Positions 8,656 to 19,300 of a stretch of 64,000 nt of DNA are shown here, one piece after another. Origin of the DNA: Pseudobutyrivibrio sp. OR37 (lineage in GTDB: Bacteria; Bacillota; Clostridia; Lachnospirales; Lachnospiraceae). The translations under genes and the position numbers were made by a program. Each line of letters starts with the position of its first letter. Within the stretch, counting starts at the first letter, position 1. The DNA lies in assembly GCF_900113655.1 (NCBI RefSeq), contig NZ_FOQF01000012.1, positions 35,720 to 99,719 of the forward strand, in the 5' to 3' direction. The notes under the pieces were generated by a model. That model searched no databases. It was not told where the DNA came from and saw only the letters and a program-made list of their open reading frames with translations.

Positions 8656-9938
8656 TACGCACTCTTTTCCTTCTTGTCCTCGATCGAAACAACACTGCCT
8701 TCCGCATCCTTATCGATAAGAAGAAGATTGTCATCAACCATTTCCTTGGTGACTGTAATCTCTGTGATTGACTCGTCAGATGGTACATGGTACATATAAT
8801 CCATCATAACGTTCTCAACGATTGCGCGAAGACCACGTGCTCCTGTCTTTCTCTCGATAGATTTCTTAGCAATCTCACGAAGTGCATCATCTTCAAAATG
8901 AAGCTTAACTCCATCCATCTTAAAGAGTGCCTCGTACTGCTTTGTAAGAGAATTCTTTGGCTCTCTAAGGATTCTAATCATATCGTCCTCTGTAAGTTCC
9001 TTAAGAGATACATTGATTGGCACACGTCCAATAAACTCAGGAATAAGACCGAATTTGATGAAATCCTGTGGAAGAACCTGCTGAAGCAAATCATCTACCT
9101 TCTGTTTATTCTTATCCTTAACATCAGCGCCAAAACCAATCTGGCTAACATCTGTACGCTGAGAAATGATTTTATCTAAGCCTTCAAAAGCACCACCGCA
9201 AATGAAAAGAATATTCTTTGTATCGATAGCGATTGTCTCCTGCTGTGGATGCTTACGTCCACCCTGTGGTGGAACATTAGCAACTGTACCCTCGATAATC
9301 TTAAGAAGTGCCTGCTGAACGCCCTCACCTGAAACATCACGTGTAATTGAAACGTTCTCAGATTTCTTAGTAATTTTATCTATCTCATCAATATAAACAA
9401 TACCGATTTCTGCCTTTTTAATATCGAAATCAGCTGCCTGGATAAGCTTAAGTAAGATGTTTTCAACATCCTCACCAACATAACCTGCTTCTGTAAGTGT
9501 TGTAGCATCTGCAATGGCAAATGGTACACCAAGTACTCTGGCAAGTGTCTGTGCAAGTAGTGTCTTACCTGAACCAGTAGGTCCAAGCATAAGAACGTTA
9601 CTCTTCTGAAGCTCAACATCAATATCATCTGGATTAGCCATAATACGCTTATAGTGATTATAAACTGCTACAGATAAAACCTTCTTTGCTTCATCCTGAC
9701 CAATAACATATTCATCAAGGAAAGCCTTCATGTCTTCTGGCTTCTGAAGATTGATTTCGATTGAATCCTTCTCCTCTGTAGGGCCAAAGTCTTCAAGCTC
9801 CTCAACAATTATTTCCTGACAGATATCAACGCACTCATCACAGATAAATGCCCCATTAGGACCTGCAATAAGCTTGCGAACCTGATTTTGTGTCTTTCCG
9901 CAGAAAGAGCAACGAATTTTATCATCGTTTCTTGCCAT
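8655..9938 (-). CDS. clpX: ATP-dependent Clp protease ATPase subunit ClpX
   Basis: A 427-residue AAA+ unfoldase that feeds ClpP. An N-terminal zinc-binding domain has CSFCGK at about 11-16 and CDEC at about 33-36. Walker A is GPTGSGKT near 118, Walker B is VYIDEIDKI near 182 and the sensor region is GRVP. The IGF loop that docks on ClpP is visible in SQIGFGAD near residue 268. A GAGG ribosome binding site precedes the start. clpP lies 54 nt upstream on the same strand. Confidence 0.97.
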   Translation of the reverse strand: MARNDDKIRCSFCGKTQNQVRKLIAGPNGAFICDECVDICQEIIVEELEDFGPTEEKDSIEINLQKPEDMKAFLDEYVIGQDEAKKVLSVAVYNHYKRIMANPDDIDVELQKSNVLMLGPTGSGKTLLAQTLARVLGVPFAIADATTLTEAGYVGEDVENILLKLIQAADFDIKKAEIGIVYIDEIDKITKKSENVSITRDVSGEGVQQALLKIIEGTVANVPPQGGRKHPQQETIAIDTKNILFICGGAFEGLDKIISQRTDVSQIGFGADVKDKNKQKVDDLLQQVLPQDFIKFGLIPEFIGRVPINVSLKELTEDDMIRILREPKNSLTKQYEALFKMDGVKLHFEDDALREIAKKSIERKTGARGLRAIVENVMMDYMYHVPSDESITEITVTKEMVDDNLLLIDKDAEGSVVSIEDKKEKSA

Positions 9939-9992
9939 ATCTACCTCATTAACTCTCTAATTAATAGTCCCCTATAATATATCGGCTACTAA

Positions 9993-10577
9993 CTAATTTT
10001 TCTTTGTAATAATTTCGTCGATAAGACCATAATCAAGTGCTTCCTTAGCATCAAGCCAATGATCACGCTCTGTATCTGCGCATACCTGCTCGTATGGCTT
10101 ACCTGTATTTTCAGCAAGCATACGGTTTAACTTTTCTCTTGTCTTTAAAATGTTCTTTGCAGCGATTTCGATCTCTGTTGCCTGTCCCTTAGCTCCACCA
10201 AGTGGCTGATGAATCATAACCTCTGAGTTAGGAAGTGCAAATCTCTTACCCTTCTGACCACCTGCAAGAAGGAAAGCACCCATTGATGCTGCCATACCAA
10301 TACAGATAGTAGAAACATCGCATTTGATGTACTGCATAGTATCATAAATAGCCATACCAGCTGTTACGCTACCACCTGGGCTATTGATGTAAAGATGAAT
10401 GTCCTTGCTAGGATCCTCTGATTCAAGGAAAAGAAGCTGCGCAACTGTAAGAGATGCAGTAGTTTCATTGACCTCCTCACCTAAGAAAATAATACGATCC
10501 TTTAATAGTCTAGAATAAATATCATAAGAACGCTCGCCGCGAGAATTCTGTTCAATGACATAAGGAATTGTTGCCAT
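9993..10577 (-). CDS. clpP: ATP-dependent Clp protease proteolytic subunit
   Basis: A 194-residue serine protease subunit. The catalytic Ser is in GMAASMGAF near 98 and the His in MIHQPLGG near 123. The start [10 protein letters not shown] at 10577 is preceded by a strong AGGAGG and matches the family N-terminus. An upstream extension to 10637 would run through a leader hairpin and has no ribosome binding site. It is followed by clpX. Length is normal. Confidence 0.96.
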   Translation of the reverse strand: MATIPYVIEQNSRGERSYDIYSRLLKDRIIFLGEEVNETTASLTVAQLLFLESEDPSKDIHLYINSPGGSVTAGMAIYDTMQYIKCDVSTICIGMAASMGAFLLAGGQKGKRFALPNSEVMIHQPLGGAKGQATEIEIAAKNILKTREKLNRMLAENTGKPYEQVCADTERDHWLDAKEALDYGLIDEIITKKN

Positions 10578-10620
10578 TATTATGTCCTCCTGTAGCAAAA
10601 ATTTAGTGTGTTTTAAATAG

Positions 10621-10653
10621 ACACTAAGCCCGAGCATAAGCCCAGGCTAGTGT
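10621..10653 (-). promoter_or_regulatory. hairpin in the clpP leader
   Basis: ACACTAAGCC pairs with GGCTAGTGT (one bulged A) around a G/C-rich loop. It lies between the predicted clpP promoter and its ribosome binding site. It could be the tig terminator in part or a leader structure. Its role is unknown. Confidence 0.4.
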
Positions 10654-10668
10654 GTGACTTCGATATTT

Positions 10669-10697
10669 ATTATATATATTTTGAGAGTCTCTGTCTC
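10669..10697 (-). promoter_or_regulatory. possible sigma-A promoter for clpP-clpX
   Basis: GAGACA, a 17-bp spacer and TATAAT lie on the minus strand just after the tig stop codon. The -10 box is perfect and the -35 box matches only in its second half. Confidence 0.4.
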
Positions 10698-10733
10698 TGA
10701 TTTTACAAAAAGTTAATAAAATCTTAACACTTA

Positions 10734-12128
10734 TTACTCTTCTGTAGACTCTTTCTTAGTAGACTTCTTTGTAGTCTTCTTTGCTGGCTTTTCTTCAGCT
10801 TCAGTAGCTTCAGCATCATCAGCCTTCTTTGTAGCCTTCTTCTTAGCTGTTTCCTTAACGTTGTCCATGATAAGCTCGATAGCCTTTTCGATAGCGATAT
10901 CCTTCTTCATAGACTCCTTCTCGTTCTCGCCAACAAGGTTCTTGATTTGCTCAAGTTCCATGCCGTACTGCTTAGAAAGCTCTTCAAGCTTAGCATCAAC
11001 ATCAGCGTCAGTTGCTTCGATCTTCTCAGCCTTTGCAATAGCCTCAAGTACAAGTGAAGACTGTGTACGGCTAAGTGCGTCTGGACGAACCTGATCACGG
11101 AAAGCATCCATTGTCATGCCTGTGAACTGCATGTACTGCTGAAGTGAAAGACCCTGCTGTGCCATGTTGTTAGCGAAATCGTTAATCATGTTTTCTACCT
11201 GGTAATCAAGCATAGCGTCTGGGATTTCCATCTCTGAATCCTCAACGATCTTAGCGATTGCTTCGTCTTCCTGTGCACGACGGCCTTCTGCCTTCTTATT
11301 GTTCTCAAGACGTTCCTTAACAGAAGCCTTGTACTCATCTACTGTTTCAAAATCTGTGTGATCTGATACATACTCATCATCAAGCTTTGGAACATCCTTA
11401 CCCTTTACTTCGTGGATGTGGCACTTGAATACTGCTGGCTTACCTGCAAGATCTTCCGCCTGATAGTTCTCTGGGAATGAAACCTCAACATCAACATCCT
11501 CACCAGCCTTGTGACCGATAAGCTGATCTTCAAAACCAGGAATGAATGAACCTGAACCAAGCTCAAGATCATAGTTCTCACCCTTACCACCTTCGAATGC
11601 AACACCGTCAATGAAGCCTTCGAAATCGATAGTAGCTGTATCACCCTTAGAAGCCTTGCCTGTCTTTGTAACCATACGAGCATCTCTCTCAAGCTCAGCC
11701 TTGATTGTGTTGTTAACTTCTGTAGCTGTAACCTTTGAATCAATCTTTGTTACAGAAACGCCCTTGTACTTACCAAGCTTAACTTCTGGCTTAACAGCAA
11801 CTTCTGCTGTGTAGATGAAATCCTTGCCCTTTTCAAGCTGTGTAATGTCAATCTTAGGCTGTGATACGATATCAAGCTTTGACTCTTCATAAGCTTCTGG
11901 ATAAGTATCCTGCATAATGATATTAGCAGCGTCCTCATAGAAAATCTCTGCACCATACATCTTCTCGATCATGTGCTGAGGAACCTTACCCTTTCTAAAA
12001 CCAGGAACAGAAATGCTGTTCTTCTGCTTGTTATATGCCTTTGTAATAGCCTTTTCTAGCTCAGCTGCATCAACTGTGACTGTAAGCTTTGCCATGTTCT
12101 TCTCAAGATTTTCTACCTGTACGTTCAT
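10734..12128 (-). CDS. tig: trigger factor chaperone
   Basis: A 464-residue ribosome-associated folding chaperone and peptidyl-prolyl isomerase. The ribosome-binding signature FRKGKVP is near residues 44-50. The FKBP-like domain is about 150-240 with DFEGFIDGV and FIPGFEDQLIG. The C-terminal arms follow. Compared with the usual length of about 430 residues there is an extra tail of about 35 residues made of Lys, Ala, Glu and Thr repeats. Such tails occur in Lachnospiraceae and are probably disordered. The order tig-clpP-clpX is the classic protein quality-control cluster. Confidence 0.96.
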   Translation of the reverse strand: MNVQVENLEKNMAKLTVTVDAAELEKAITKAYNKQKNSISVPGFRKGKVPQHMIEKMYGAEIFYEDAANIIMQDTYPEAYEESKLDIVSQPKIDITQLEKGKDFIYTAEVAVKPEVKLGKYKGVSVTKIDSKVTATEVNNTIKAELERDARMVTKTGKASKGDTATIDFEGFIDGVAFEGGKGENYDLELGSGSFIPGFEDQLIGHKAGEDVDVEVSFPENYQAEDLAGKPAVFKCHIHEVKGKDVPKLDDEYVSDHTDFETVDEYKASVKERLENNKKAEGRRAQEDEAIAKIVEDSEMEIPDAMLDYQVENMINDFANNMAQQGLSLQQYMQFTGMTMDAFRDQVRPDALSRTQSSLVLEAIAKAEKIEATDADVDAKLEELSKQYGMELEQIKNLVGENEKESMKKDIAIEKAIELIMDNVKETAKKKATKKADDAEATEAEEKPAKKTTKKSTKKESTEE

Positions 12129-12179
12129 TTACTAATATTCCTCCTCTAATTCTTATATCAGGTAAGGGAATTACCCTAT

Positions 12180-12208
12180 AATATACGTGATAACCTCACA
12201 TAGACCAA
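12180..12208 (-). promoter_or_regulatory. possible sigma-A promoter for tig
   Basis: TTGGTC, a 17-bp spacer and TATATT lie on the minus strand between rpiB and tig. The start point would be near 12173, about 45 nt before the tig ATG. Confidence 0.45.
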
Positions 12209-12223
12209 AAAATTATAGCAGAA

Positions 12224-12670
12224 CTACATTTCATTTTCAATAGCTGAAATCATATCAATTCTCTGCTGATGTCTTCCGCCGCCTTCAAACTCGGCCTCAA
12301 GGAATGATTTAACAATATCCTTTGCAAGTTCTGAACCAACAATTCTTGCACCAAAGGCAATCATGTTGGCATTGTTGTGCTGCTTGATAAGGCGAGCTGT
12401 TGCTGTATCTGAGCAAACTCCACATCTAATTCCCTTTACTTTGTTTGCAGCAAGTGAAATGCCTACACCTGTTCCACAGATAAGTACACCACAATCTACT
12501 TCGCCAGAAGCAACCATATCAGCAGCCTTCTTACCATATTCAGGATAATGACAGCTATCATGTGAATCTGTGCCGATATTTATTACCTCGTGTCCAAGGC
12601 TCTCAATGTACTCCTTTACCTCAAATTTTAAATCTGTTGCTGCATGATCATTTGCAATTACGATTTTCAT
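12224..12670 (-). CDS. rpiB: ribose 5-phosphate isomerase B
   Basis: A 148-residue RpiB/LacAB-family isomerase that interconverts ribose 5-phosphate and ribulose 5-phosphate in the pentose phosphate pathway. The N-terminal IANDHAA motif, the catalytic Cys region GVLICGTGVG (about residues 60-70) and the HNNANMIAFGAR segment are all present. A GGAGG ribosome binding site precedes the ATG. It lies between yqeG and tig, all on the minus strand. Confidence 0.94.
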   Translation of the reverse strand: MKIVIANDHAATDLKFEVKEYIESLGHEVINIGTDSHDSCHYPEYGKKAADMVASGEVDCGVLICGTGVGISLAANKVKGIRCGVCSDTATARLIKQHNNANMIAFGARIVGSELAKDIVKSFLEAEFEGGGRHQQRIDMISAIENEM

Positions 12671-12718
12671 TTTATATGTCCTCCATTAACTTTATTTAGA
12701 TTTGCATTCTACTGTCTG

Positions 12719-13276
12719 CTACACCTCATCCGCCCTAAGGGGCACCTTTTCTCCAAGAGAAAGGCTATGAGTCATTTTATATATTTTATAGCCTAGCAGA
12801 ATGATGGCCTCTAAGAATCTTTTTAGAATGATTTGTGGCTCTTCCTTCCATTTTAGTACGGGTTTTACCATAACTGAGCGGATGCCGGCACGGTTTGCAC
12901 CCCATACATCTGTGAGAATCTGGTCGCCTACGAAGATGGTGTTAGATTCGTCTGTGCCCATCTGTGCCATGGCTTTTTTGTAGCCAGCTACGCCTGGCTT
13001 GCCAGCCTTGTAAATATAGGTGCAGTATGTGGCAGCCTCCTTAAAAGTCTTTACACGAGGTTCCTTGTTATTAGACAAAAGAAGTGCCTGGAAACCTATT
13101 TCGTGTAATTCCTTAAAAAGAGCCTTGGCTCTGTCGTCAGCTGGGGCATTGTGTGGTACCAGAGTGTTATCAACATCAAAGATTACACCTCTGTAGCCCT
13201 GCTCGTATAATTTTTTAAAATCGATAGCGTATGTGCTATCTACATAGTCTTTTGGATATAAATTTCTTTTACTCAT
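12719..13276 (-). CDS. YqeG family HAD-type phosphatase
   Basis: A 185-residue HAD IIIA phosphatase. Motif I is FDVDNTLV near residues 34-41, motif II is LLSNN near 67 and the acidic motif is FVGDQILTDVWGANRAG near 115-131. That is the YqeG arrangement. The physiological substrate is unknown. In Bacillus yqeG heads an operon with the GTPase yqeH, but yqeH is absent here. No clear ribosome binding site precedes the ATG at 13276, so the exact start is uncertain. Confidence 0.85.
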   Translation of the reverse strand: MSKRNLYPKDYVDSTYAIDFKKLYEQGYRGVIFDVDNTLVPHNAPADDRAKALFKELHEIGFQALLLSNNKEPRVKTFKEAATYCTYIYKAGKPGVAGYKKAMAQMGTDESNTIFVGDQILTDVWGANRAGIRSVMVKPVLKWKEEPQIILKRFLEAIILLGYKIYKMTHSLSLGEKVPLRADEV

Positions 13277-13293
13277 AGAGTCGATTTTAGCAC

Positions 13294-13327
13294 AAAAATA
13301 GGAGCATGAAAACCATGCCCCTATTTG
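13294..13327 (-). terminator. terminator of the giant arabinogalactanase gene
   Basis: On the minus strand AAATAGGGGCATG pairs with CATGCTCCTATTT (one wobble) and is followed by a short T tract. It sits between the stop codon of the large gene and yqeG. Confidence 0.75.
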
Positions 13328-13347
13328 TCCTTTTCTTTCAGATTATT

Positions 13348-16300
13348 TTAAAGCTTTCTTTTTCTTGAAAATACAATTGCGCCGATTGCTGCCATGACAG
13401 CTGCCATAGCTGCAAGAATTCCAATTATAAAGCCTGTCTTTGATGATTTCTCCTGTTCATCAACAGCCTCTGGAACTTCTTCATCGGCAATTGTTTCAAC
13501 ATCCTCTTTAGCATCTACTGTAGCTTCCTGTTCAGAGGATTCTACTACCTCAGAAATAGGCTCATCATTAGTCTCCTCTTCAGCCTCTACTGGCTCCTGC
13601 TTCTCAGTCTTTGCAGACTGTGTTGCTTTGACAGCCCTAGTATCCTTTGGCTTTTCAGCTGATACTTCCTTGCCTGCAAGTGGTGTCGCAACATCTGCGA
13701 TAGTTGTTGTCTGCTGTGCAGGTGCTACTGCAGGTCCAGCAGATGTGCTGGCATTACCAGATGATCCCGAATTACCAGATGTTCCAGGATTGCTTGGTGC
13801 GCTAGGATTACTTGGTGTGCTAGGATTGCTTGGAGCTGGGACAACAGGCTCATCAGCCTTTTTCTCAAGGTCGTTCTTGACAACTGCTATCCAGCTAAGA
13901 ACTCCATCAGGATTTCCAGTCTTTGAAAGTGATACGGTAACGCTTGCTGCCTTTTCAAGAGCAAACTCAACTATCTGCTGATTTTCTGTATCACTAGATT
14001 TAAGTGTGAAATCCTTTGTAGCAATCTCGCCATCCTCTGTCGAAACAGTGATTTTAAGTGGTCTTGTTGTATTCCACCATTCTGATAAACCTAAGTTAAC
14101 AGTATATTTGCCAGCCTCTAAGTCAAATCTGTAATCGATATTCTTGTTATTTCTTGCCCAGAAGCCATGTCCCCAGATATCATCTGAAGCATACTTTACA
14201 CCAAGGTCATCTGTAAGGTTTCCTGTATATCCTGCATGATTATCAGCTGTGTAAGCCTGATCAGTTACCTCATTTCGAAGTGGTGAATCCTTCATATACC
14301 TAACTTCTCTAAAGTAGCCATTGTCAATCACCTGATCATCAGCATTAGTAGAACCACAGTCGAAGAAGTAGATTGTTTTTTCATTTACAACAGTAGCTAT
14401 AAATATGACAGTTCTGCCGTTTTCAAGAGTCCCCTTCACTTCGATATTGCCGATGGCGTTATCATCAGCCTGTACTGAATTCCATGTCACAGGTATCTTT
14501 ACTGTACCATCCTCTCCCTCATACTGATATTCAATCTCAGTTGGAAGCTTTTCCTTTAATTCCTTTACGCTTGAAACTAAAGTTGGTAAATCTGTAACCA
14601 TTTTCTGTGGCTTTAAGGTTTGGAAAGATGATAAATCCCAATCCTTAAAGTTGTAAATTGCAATTTCACCATTTGAATTGAACTGGATTGGAAGCCATAC
14701 ATATCTTGAATCACGAAGGAGATATCCCTTGTCAGGATTTGCCCAACGGTCTCCCATGTACATGAATCTGTCGTTACCCAAATCTACCACGCAGGTGCTT
14801 TGTGTACTGTAGGTTGTTTTTTCTTCATCAGCTGGGCAAGGATTTCCCTTTACCGTCCATTTGCCTAGCATTGAATCTGCCACTGCATACTGAGCAGCGT
14901 TTGGAGCCCAGCCTGTGCAACCAGAAGTGATAAGGTAATATTTACCATTTCTCTTAAATGGTGCAGGAGCTTCACGGCTTGCGCCTACAAAGTTTACAGT
15001 ATAATCTGTTCCTTCTACGCCTACAGGCTTGCCATTTTCATCTACTCCGCTCATTGCAAGACCTGTGTAGCTGTCATTAAGCTTTGCAATGTACATATTT
15101 GCATTTCCATCTGATGAGTAGATTACATAAGCTGTTCCATCATCATCCTTGAAAACGTTCATATCTCGAACATGGCCGTTTTCATTATCCCAGCTACTAT
15201 CATAGCCTGTGTTTGTATGAAGCAGATATGTGCCAAGAAGCTTGTATGGTCCGTTCACCGAATCAGCCACTGCAATACCAAGCTTTGCCTTGGCATAGTT
15301 AGATGATGAGTCAGATGAATATGGGCTGTTTCCATCTGCGTGGAAGAACAATACATACTTACCCGTCTTGTCATTGTAGAGCATCTTTGGACGCTCGATT
15401 ACACAGCCTGAATTTGAACTTCCTGCCCACAAATCTGTGTAAATCTTCTTTTGCTCCTCTGAAAGCTCACCGTTATTTCTACCACCATAAAGCGCCTTGA
15501 AATATTCGTTGTCGAAATCACTTTCAGAAGTCATGGTGCGAAGCACAAGTCCCTCATCATCCCAGTTGTATAGGTCTGTTGAACTGTACATGTGCACACC
15601 TGGGCAAGGTCTGTAATCGTTAGTCTTATCCTCGCCTATCCAGTAGTATTTTGTAACTCCATCAATTGTGAGCTTTTGGATTTGTCCGCCGTGCGCCTGG
15701 ATTACATTACCATTTGTATCAGTGTACACTGCCCCATTCACACCACTGAATGATGAATAGATTGTAATTTCTTTTTCCGTCTTTGCTCTGTAAAGTTTGA
15801 TTTCTGCGATATTAGCGCACTGTCCGTCTGCTGGCTCGTATTTGAAGTATCTGTACTTTCCGCCAGTTTTTTCGAATTCCTCTGCAAATACTGTAGTAAG
15901 TACATCTGCCTCTGGTGCCTCTGTCGAAGATATCTCGTGAAGCATTACATACTTTTCGCCATCAACAGAGCCATAGAAGGCGCCACCAAGCATTCTTGAT
16001 GTATAGCCCTTTCTAGGAGCAAATGAGAAGGCTTTGATTTCAGTTGCTTCACCTAAATCAACTGTAAGATATCCACCCTCTAATCCATCGAAGAATGTGC
16101 TTAGGTTTCCATCAATTGTTTTATCTACATCTGCATTCTTATCATTGTTCCAAGGTGCAGAACCAGAAAGCATATCCTTCGTAAGCTCAATTTCCTCAAG
16201 CTTAGACATGTCGCGGTCAATAACTGGCTTATCCTCACCAGCTTCACCACTGCCCTTTCCAGAGTAATGAACACCCTCGATGATATAGGTAGTGATTGAA

Positions 16301-19300
16301 TTAGCAAGAAGATTTGCGTAAACTGCTGCATCCTCACTGCTTACTGTGATTGAATCCTCGTTAGAAACATCTGCCCAGTTTTCCCCATCAGCAAGACTTC
16401 CGCTGGTTCTAATTGCAGTAACCTTTGTCTGCTTTGTAAGAGTATCAAAACCTGATATATCAATCTTTGCCATCTTATCATTCTTGTTTGAATTGATAGC
16501 AACTACTACCAGCTTGTCTTCCTTAGGGTCGTAAGCTGCAAGTGTGCTGCCGTTGGCACCGATGATTGTCATGCCTGGTCTGATGTATCTGGTGTACTGA
16601 CCAAAGCCGTAATATTTCTTTGAAAGAATCAGCTTTTCGTTGTCATGGTCTGCAGCTGCAACGCCCCAATAACCATTTGCTGTTCTGGACTTCCAAGCCT
16701 TTTCCATATCAGAAGCTGAAAGGTAATCGTTGTCAGAGCCCTTCTTTACCCAAGCCTGACCTGCTTTAGAGCTGTCAACATGCATATCTACTGCATTCCA
16801 CATTATCCATGCTGTGCAATCCAAGCCCTTGATATCTGTGGCAATTCTTCCGCCCATACCAATAGCTGCTGACATTTCACCTGCGCTTTGTCCGCCAGTG
16901 AATACTCCGTCCACCTCTGACATCCAAAGGTTTTCCTTACCTGCAGCTGCTGTCTTTGCCAATTCTGATCTCTTAGAACCGCTGTAGGTATGTGTGTCGA
17001 TACGAGTAACAACATCCTTTGCCTCATCTGATAAAGCCTTGTAAGAAGTGATTGCTGTATCGATTGATGTCTCGTCAGATGCTGAGATAATGATATCGAT
17101 TCCCTTCTTCTTAAGCTCATCGTTAAGAGCAACCAAGATTCTTGACTGAGATTCACCAAGGTCGAAGTGGCAGCCCTCCTGCTTGTTTGAATTTGCCTGC
17201 CAATAGTTGGTGTATGGCTCATTCATAGGTGTTGTGCTCTGGAACTTCACACCGTTTTCTTCATTATTAATGTGCTCGATTACATCTGCCATGTAGCAAG
17301 CAAATGCCTCTACACAATCCTCTCTCAGGTTGTCCTTGTTTGCATCGGTATTTCCTGAAGAACATCCGCTGACTGTCATGAAATATGGTGGTGAATTAGA
17401 GAAGGCCTCTGCAATGAAATCATCTCCTGATGCCTTTGCAGCTGCAATCAAAATATTCAGCTGATTTTGATCTGCTGACCAATCGTAATTCCATGCATAT
17501 CCACTAGTCTTATCAGCTCTGTCGAATTTCTCTTTGTAGTAGCTAAGGTTATGCTTGTCCAAATCCATCTTTGTTACATCCACACAATATCCAGGAACAC
17601 CTGAATCAGAGCGGATGATATGGCTAGGATGATTCTTTTCATCTGGATCATCGCCGCCACCTACGTTGTATCTGCCGATGTTAAGGTTAAGTCCCTCATC
17701 GCTGAAGAATGCCTTTGCAGCCTCCTTGGTAAGCTTCTCGCTATATCCAAGTTTGTTTGCCCACCAGCAAAGTGATGTGCCCCAGCCCTGGAACTCACCA
17801 AAGCTGTCTCCATCTGTGTCGTTGAATCTGGTGTTGGTAGATGGTGTAAGCTTGATAGTTGTATCGTAATCTACCTCTTTTGTGCTTTCAGGCTGAGCTG
17901 TTCCTGAAATCATAAGACCTGAAATAACTGGGTCTGAGCTTCCATCCTTTTCTGTGATGAAATGAACCTCTGTAGATTTTGCAACATCCTCCACCTTAAA
18001 GCTTAAAGTTACCATTGTTCTTGGAGTGCTTCCTGAAACAGTAACCTTCTTTGCTTCTGTTTTAACCTGCTTACCTTCATCGTTTGTGTAGGTAACATAG
18101 AATTTCATAGGTCTTGTTACGCTCCACCATTCATTGTAGATAGCAGTTGCTTTGTATTCGCCATTTGCAAGAGGTACGATGTATTCGCAGTTCTTGCCGC
18201 CTCTTGCCCACCAGCCATCTGAATAAACATCATCTGCATCGGAATTGTATCTGCCATCGTTTGTTTCGCCTTCGTTTACGATACCCCATGTGCCCTCTTC
18301 ATAGATTTGGTCTGGAGCTTCATTTAAAAGCTTATGCTTCTTGTTGATTTCATCATACTTAGAGCTTGAATCTGCGCCTGAATCGATGAAGTAAAGAACA
18401 TCATCTGGAACCTTGATTTCTGTAGGGTCCTCTTCAGGCTCCTTGATTCCGTAATGGTCTACAAGTGCTTTGTATTCATCTGATGTGATGTTCAAAACAG
18501 TACCATGTCTTGGTGCCTTTGGAAGGCTGTATTTTGATGGTACCTCGAACTCGCCCTTTGCAAGGTCTGTAGTTACAACTGGCGCATAGCCCTTTCCTCC
18601 AAAGTGGTCAAGAAGTACACACCAGGTATCCTCATCAGCATCATCTGAATTTAGCTTGAAGGATGTAGGGCCCTCAACTCCACCGATTTTTTCTAAGGAT
18701 GGAGACTCAACCTTTGACCAGGTTCCAAACAAGCTCTTAGCACGCTCCATGTAAACTGTAGAGCCTGTAACCTTTGTGCCATCCTCAAGTGTTGCGTTGC
18801 CCTCATTCTTTGAAATTCTGTAAAGATATCCATCATTTCCAGCAATTATTGTTGTATCAATAGTAGATGCTGTCTTTCTATCAATCCATACCTGTGGCTT
18901 TGTAAATGTGTTAAAGTCTCTTGTTTTGCTGTAGTAAATTCTCTGCAAGCTGTAGTTGTCATCAGCAATCTTTGATGCCCAGAAAACTACATACTCACCA
19001 GTGATTTCATCATAGTAAGCCTCTGGAGCCCATGTACATCCAGCATCAATACTGTCTGTAATTGTTACCATTCTCTGCTTGCTCCAGTTTATTAAATCTG
19101 TTGATTCCCATACCATAATAGCCTGGCTGCCGGAATTCTGTGCTCTTCCCCAGTCACCGTTTCTTCCGATGCTAAGGTCTGTTGCTATCATGTAGAACTT
19201 GTCGCCTTCATGACTGCGCATGATATATGGGTCTCTCAAACCCTTCTCACCTTTTTCAGATGTAAGCACATAGTCCCCGCCATTTAACTCGTCATAATTA

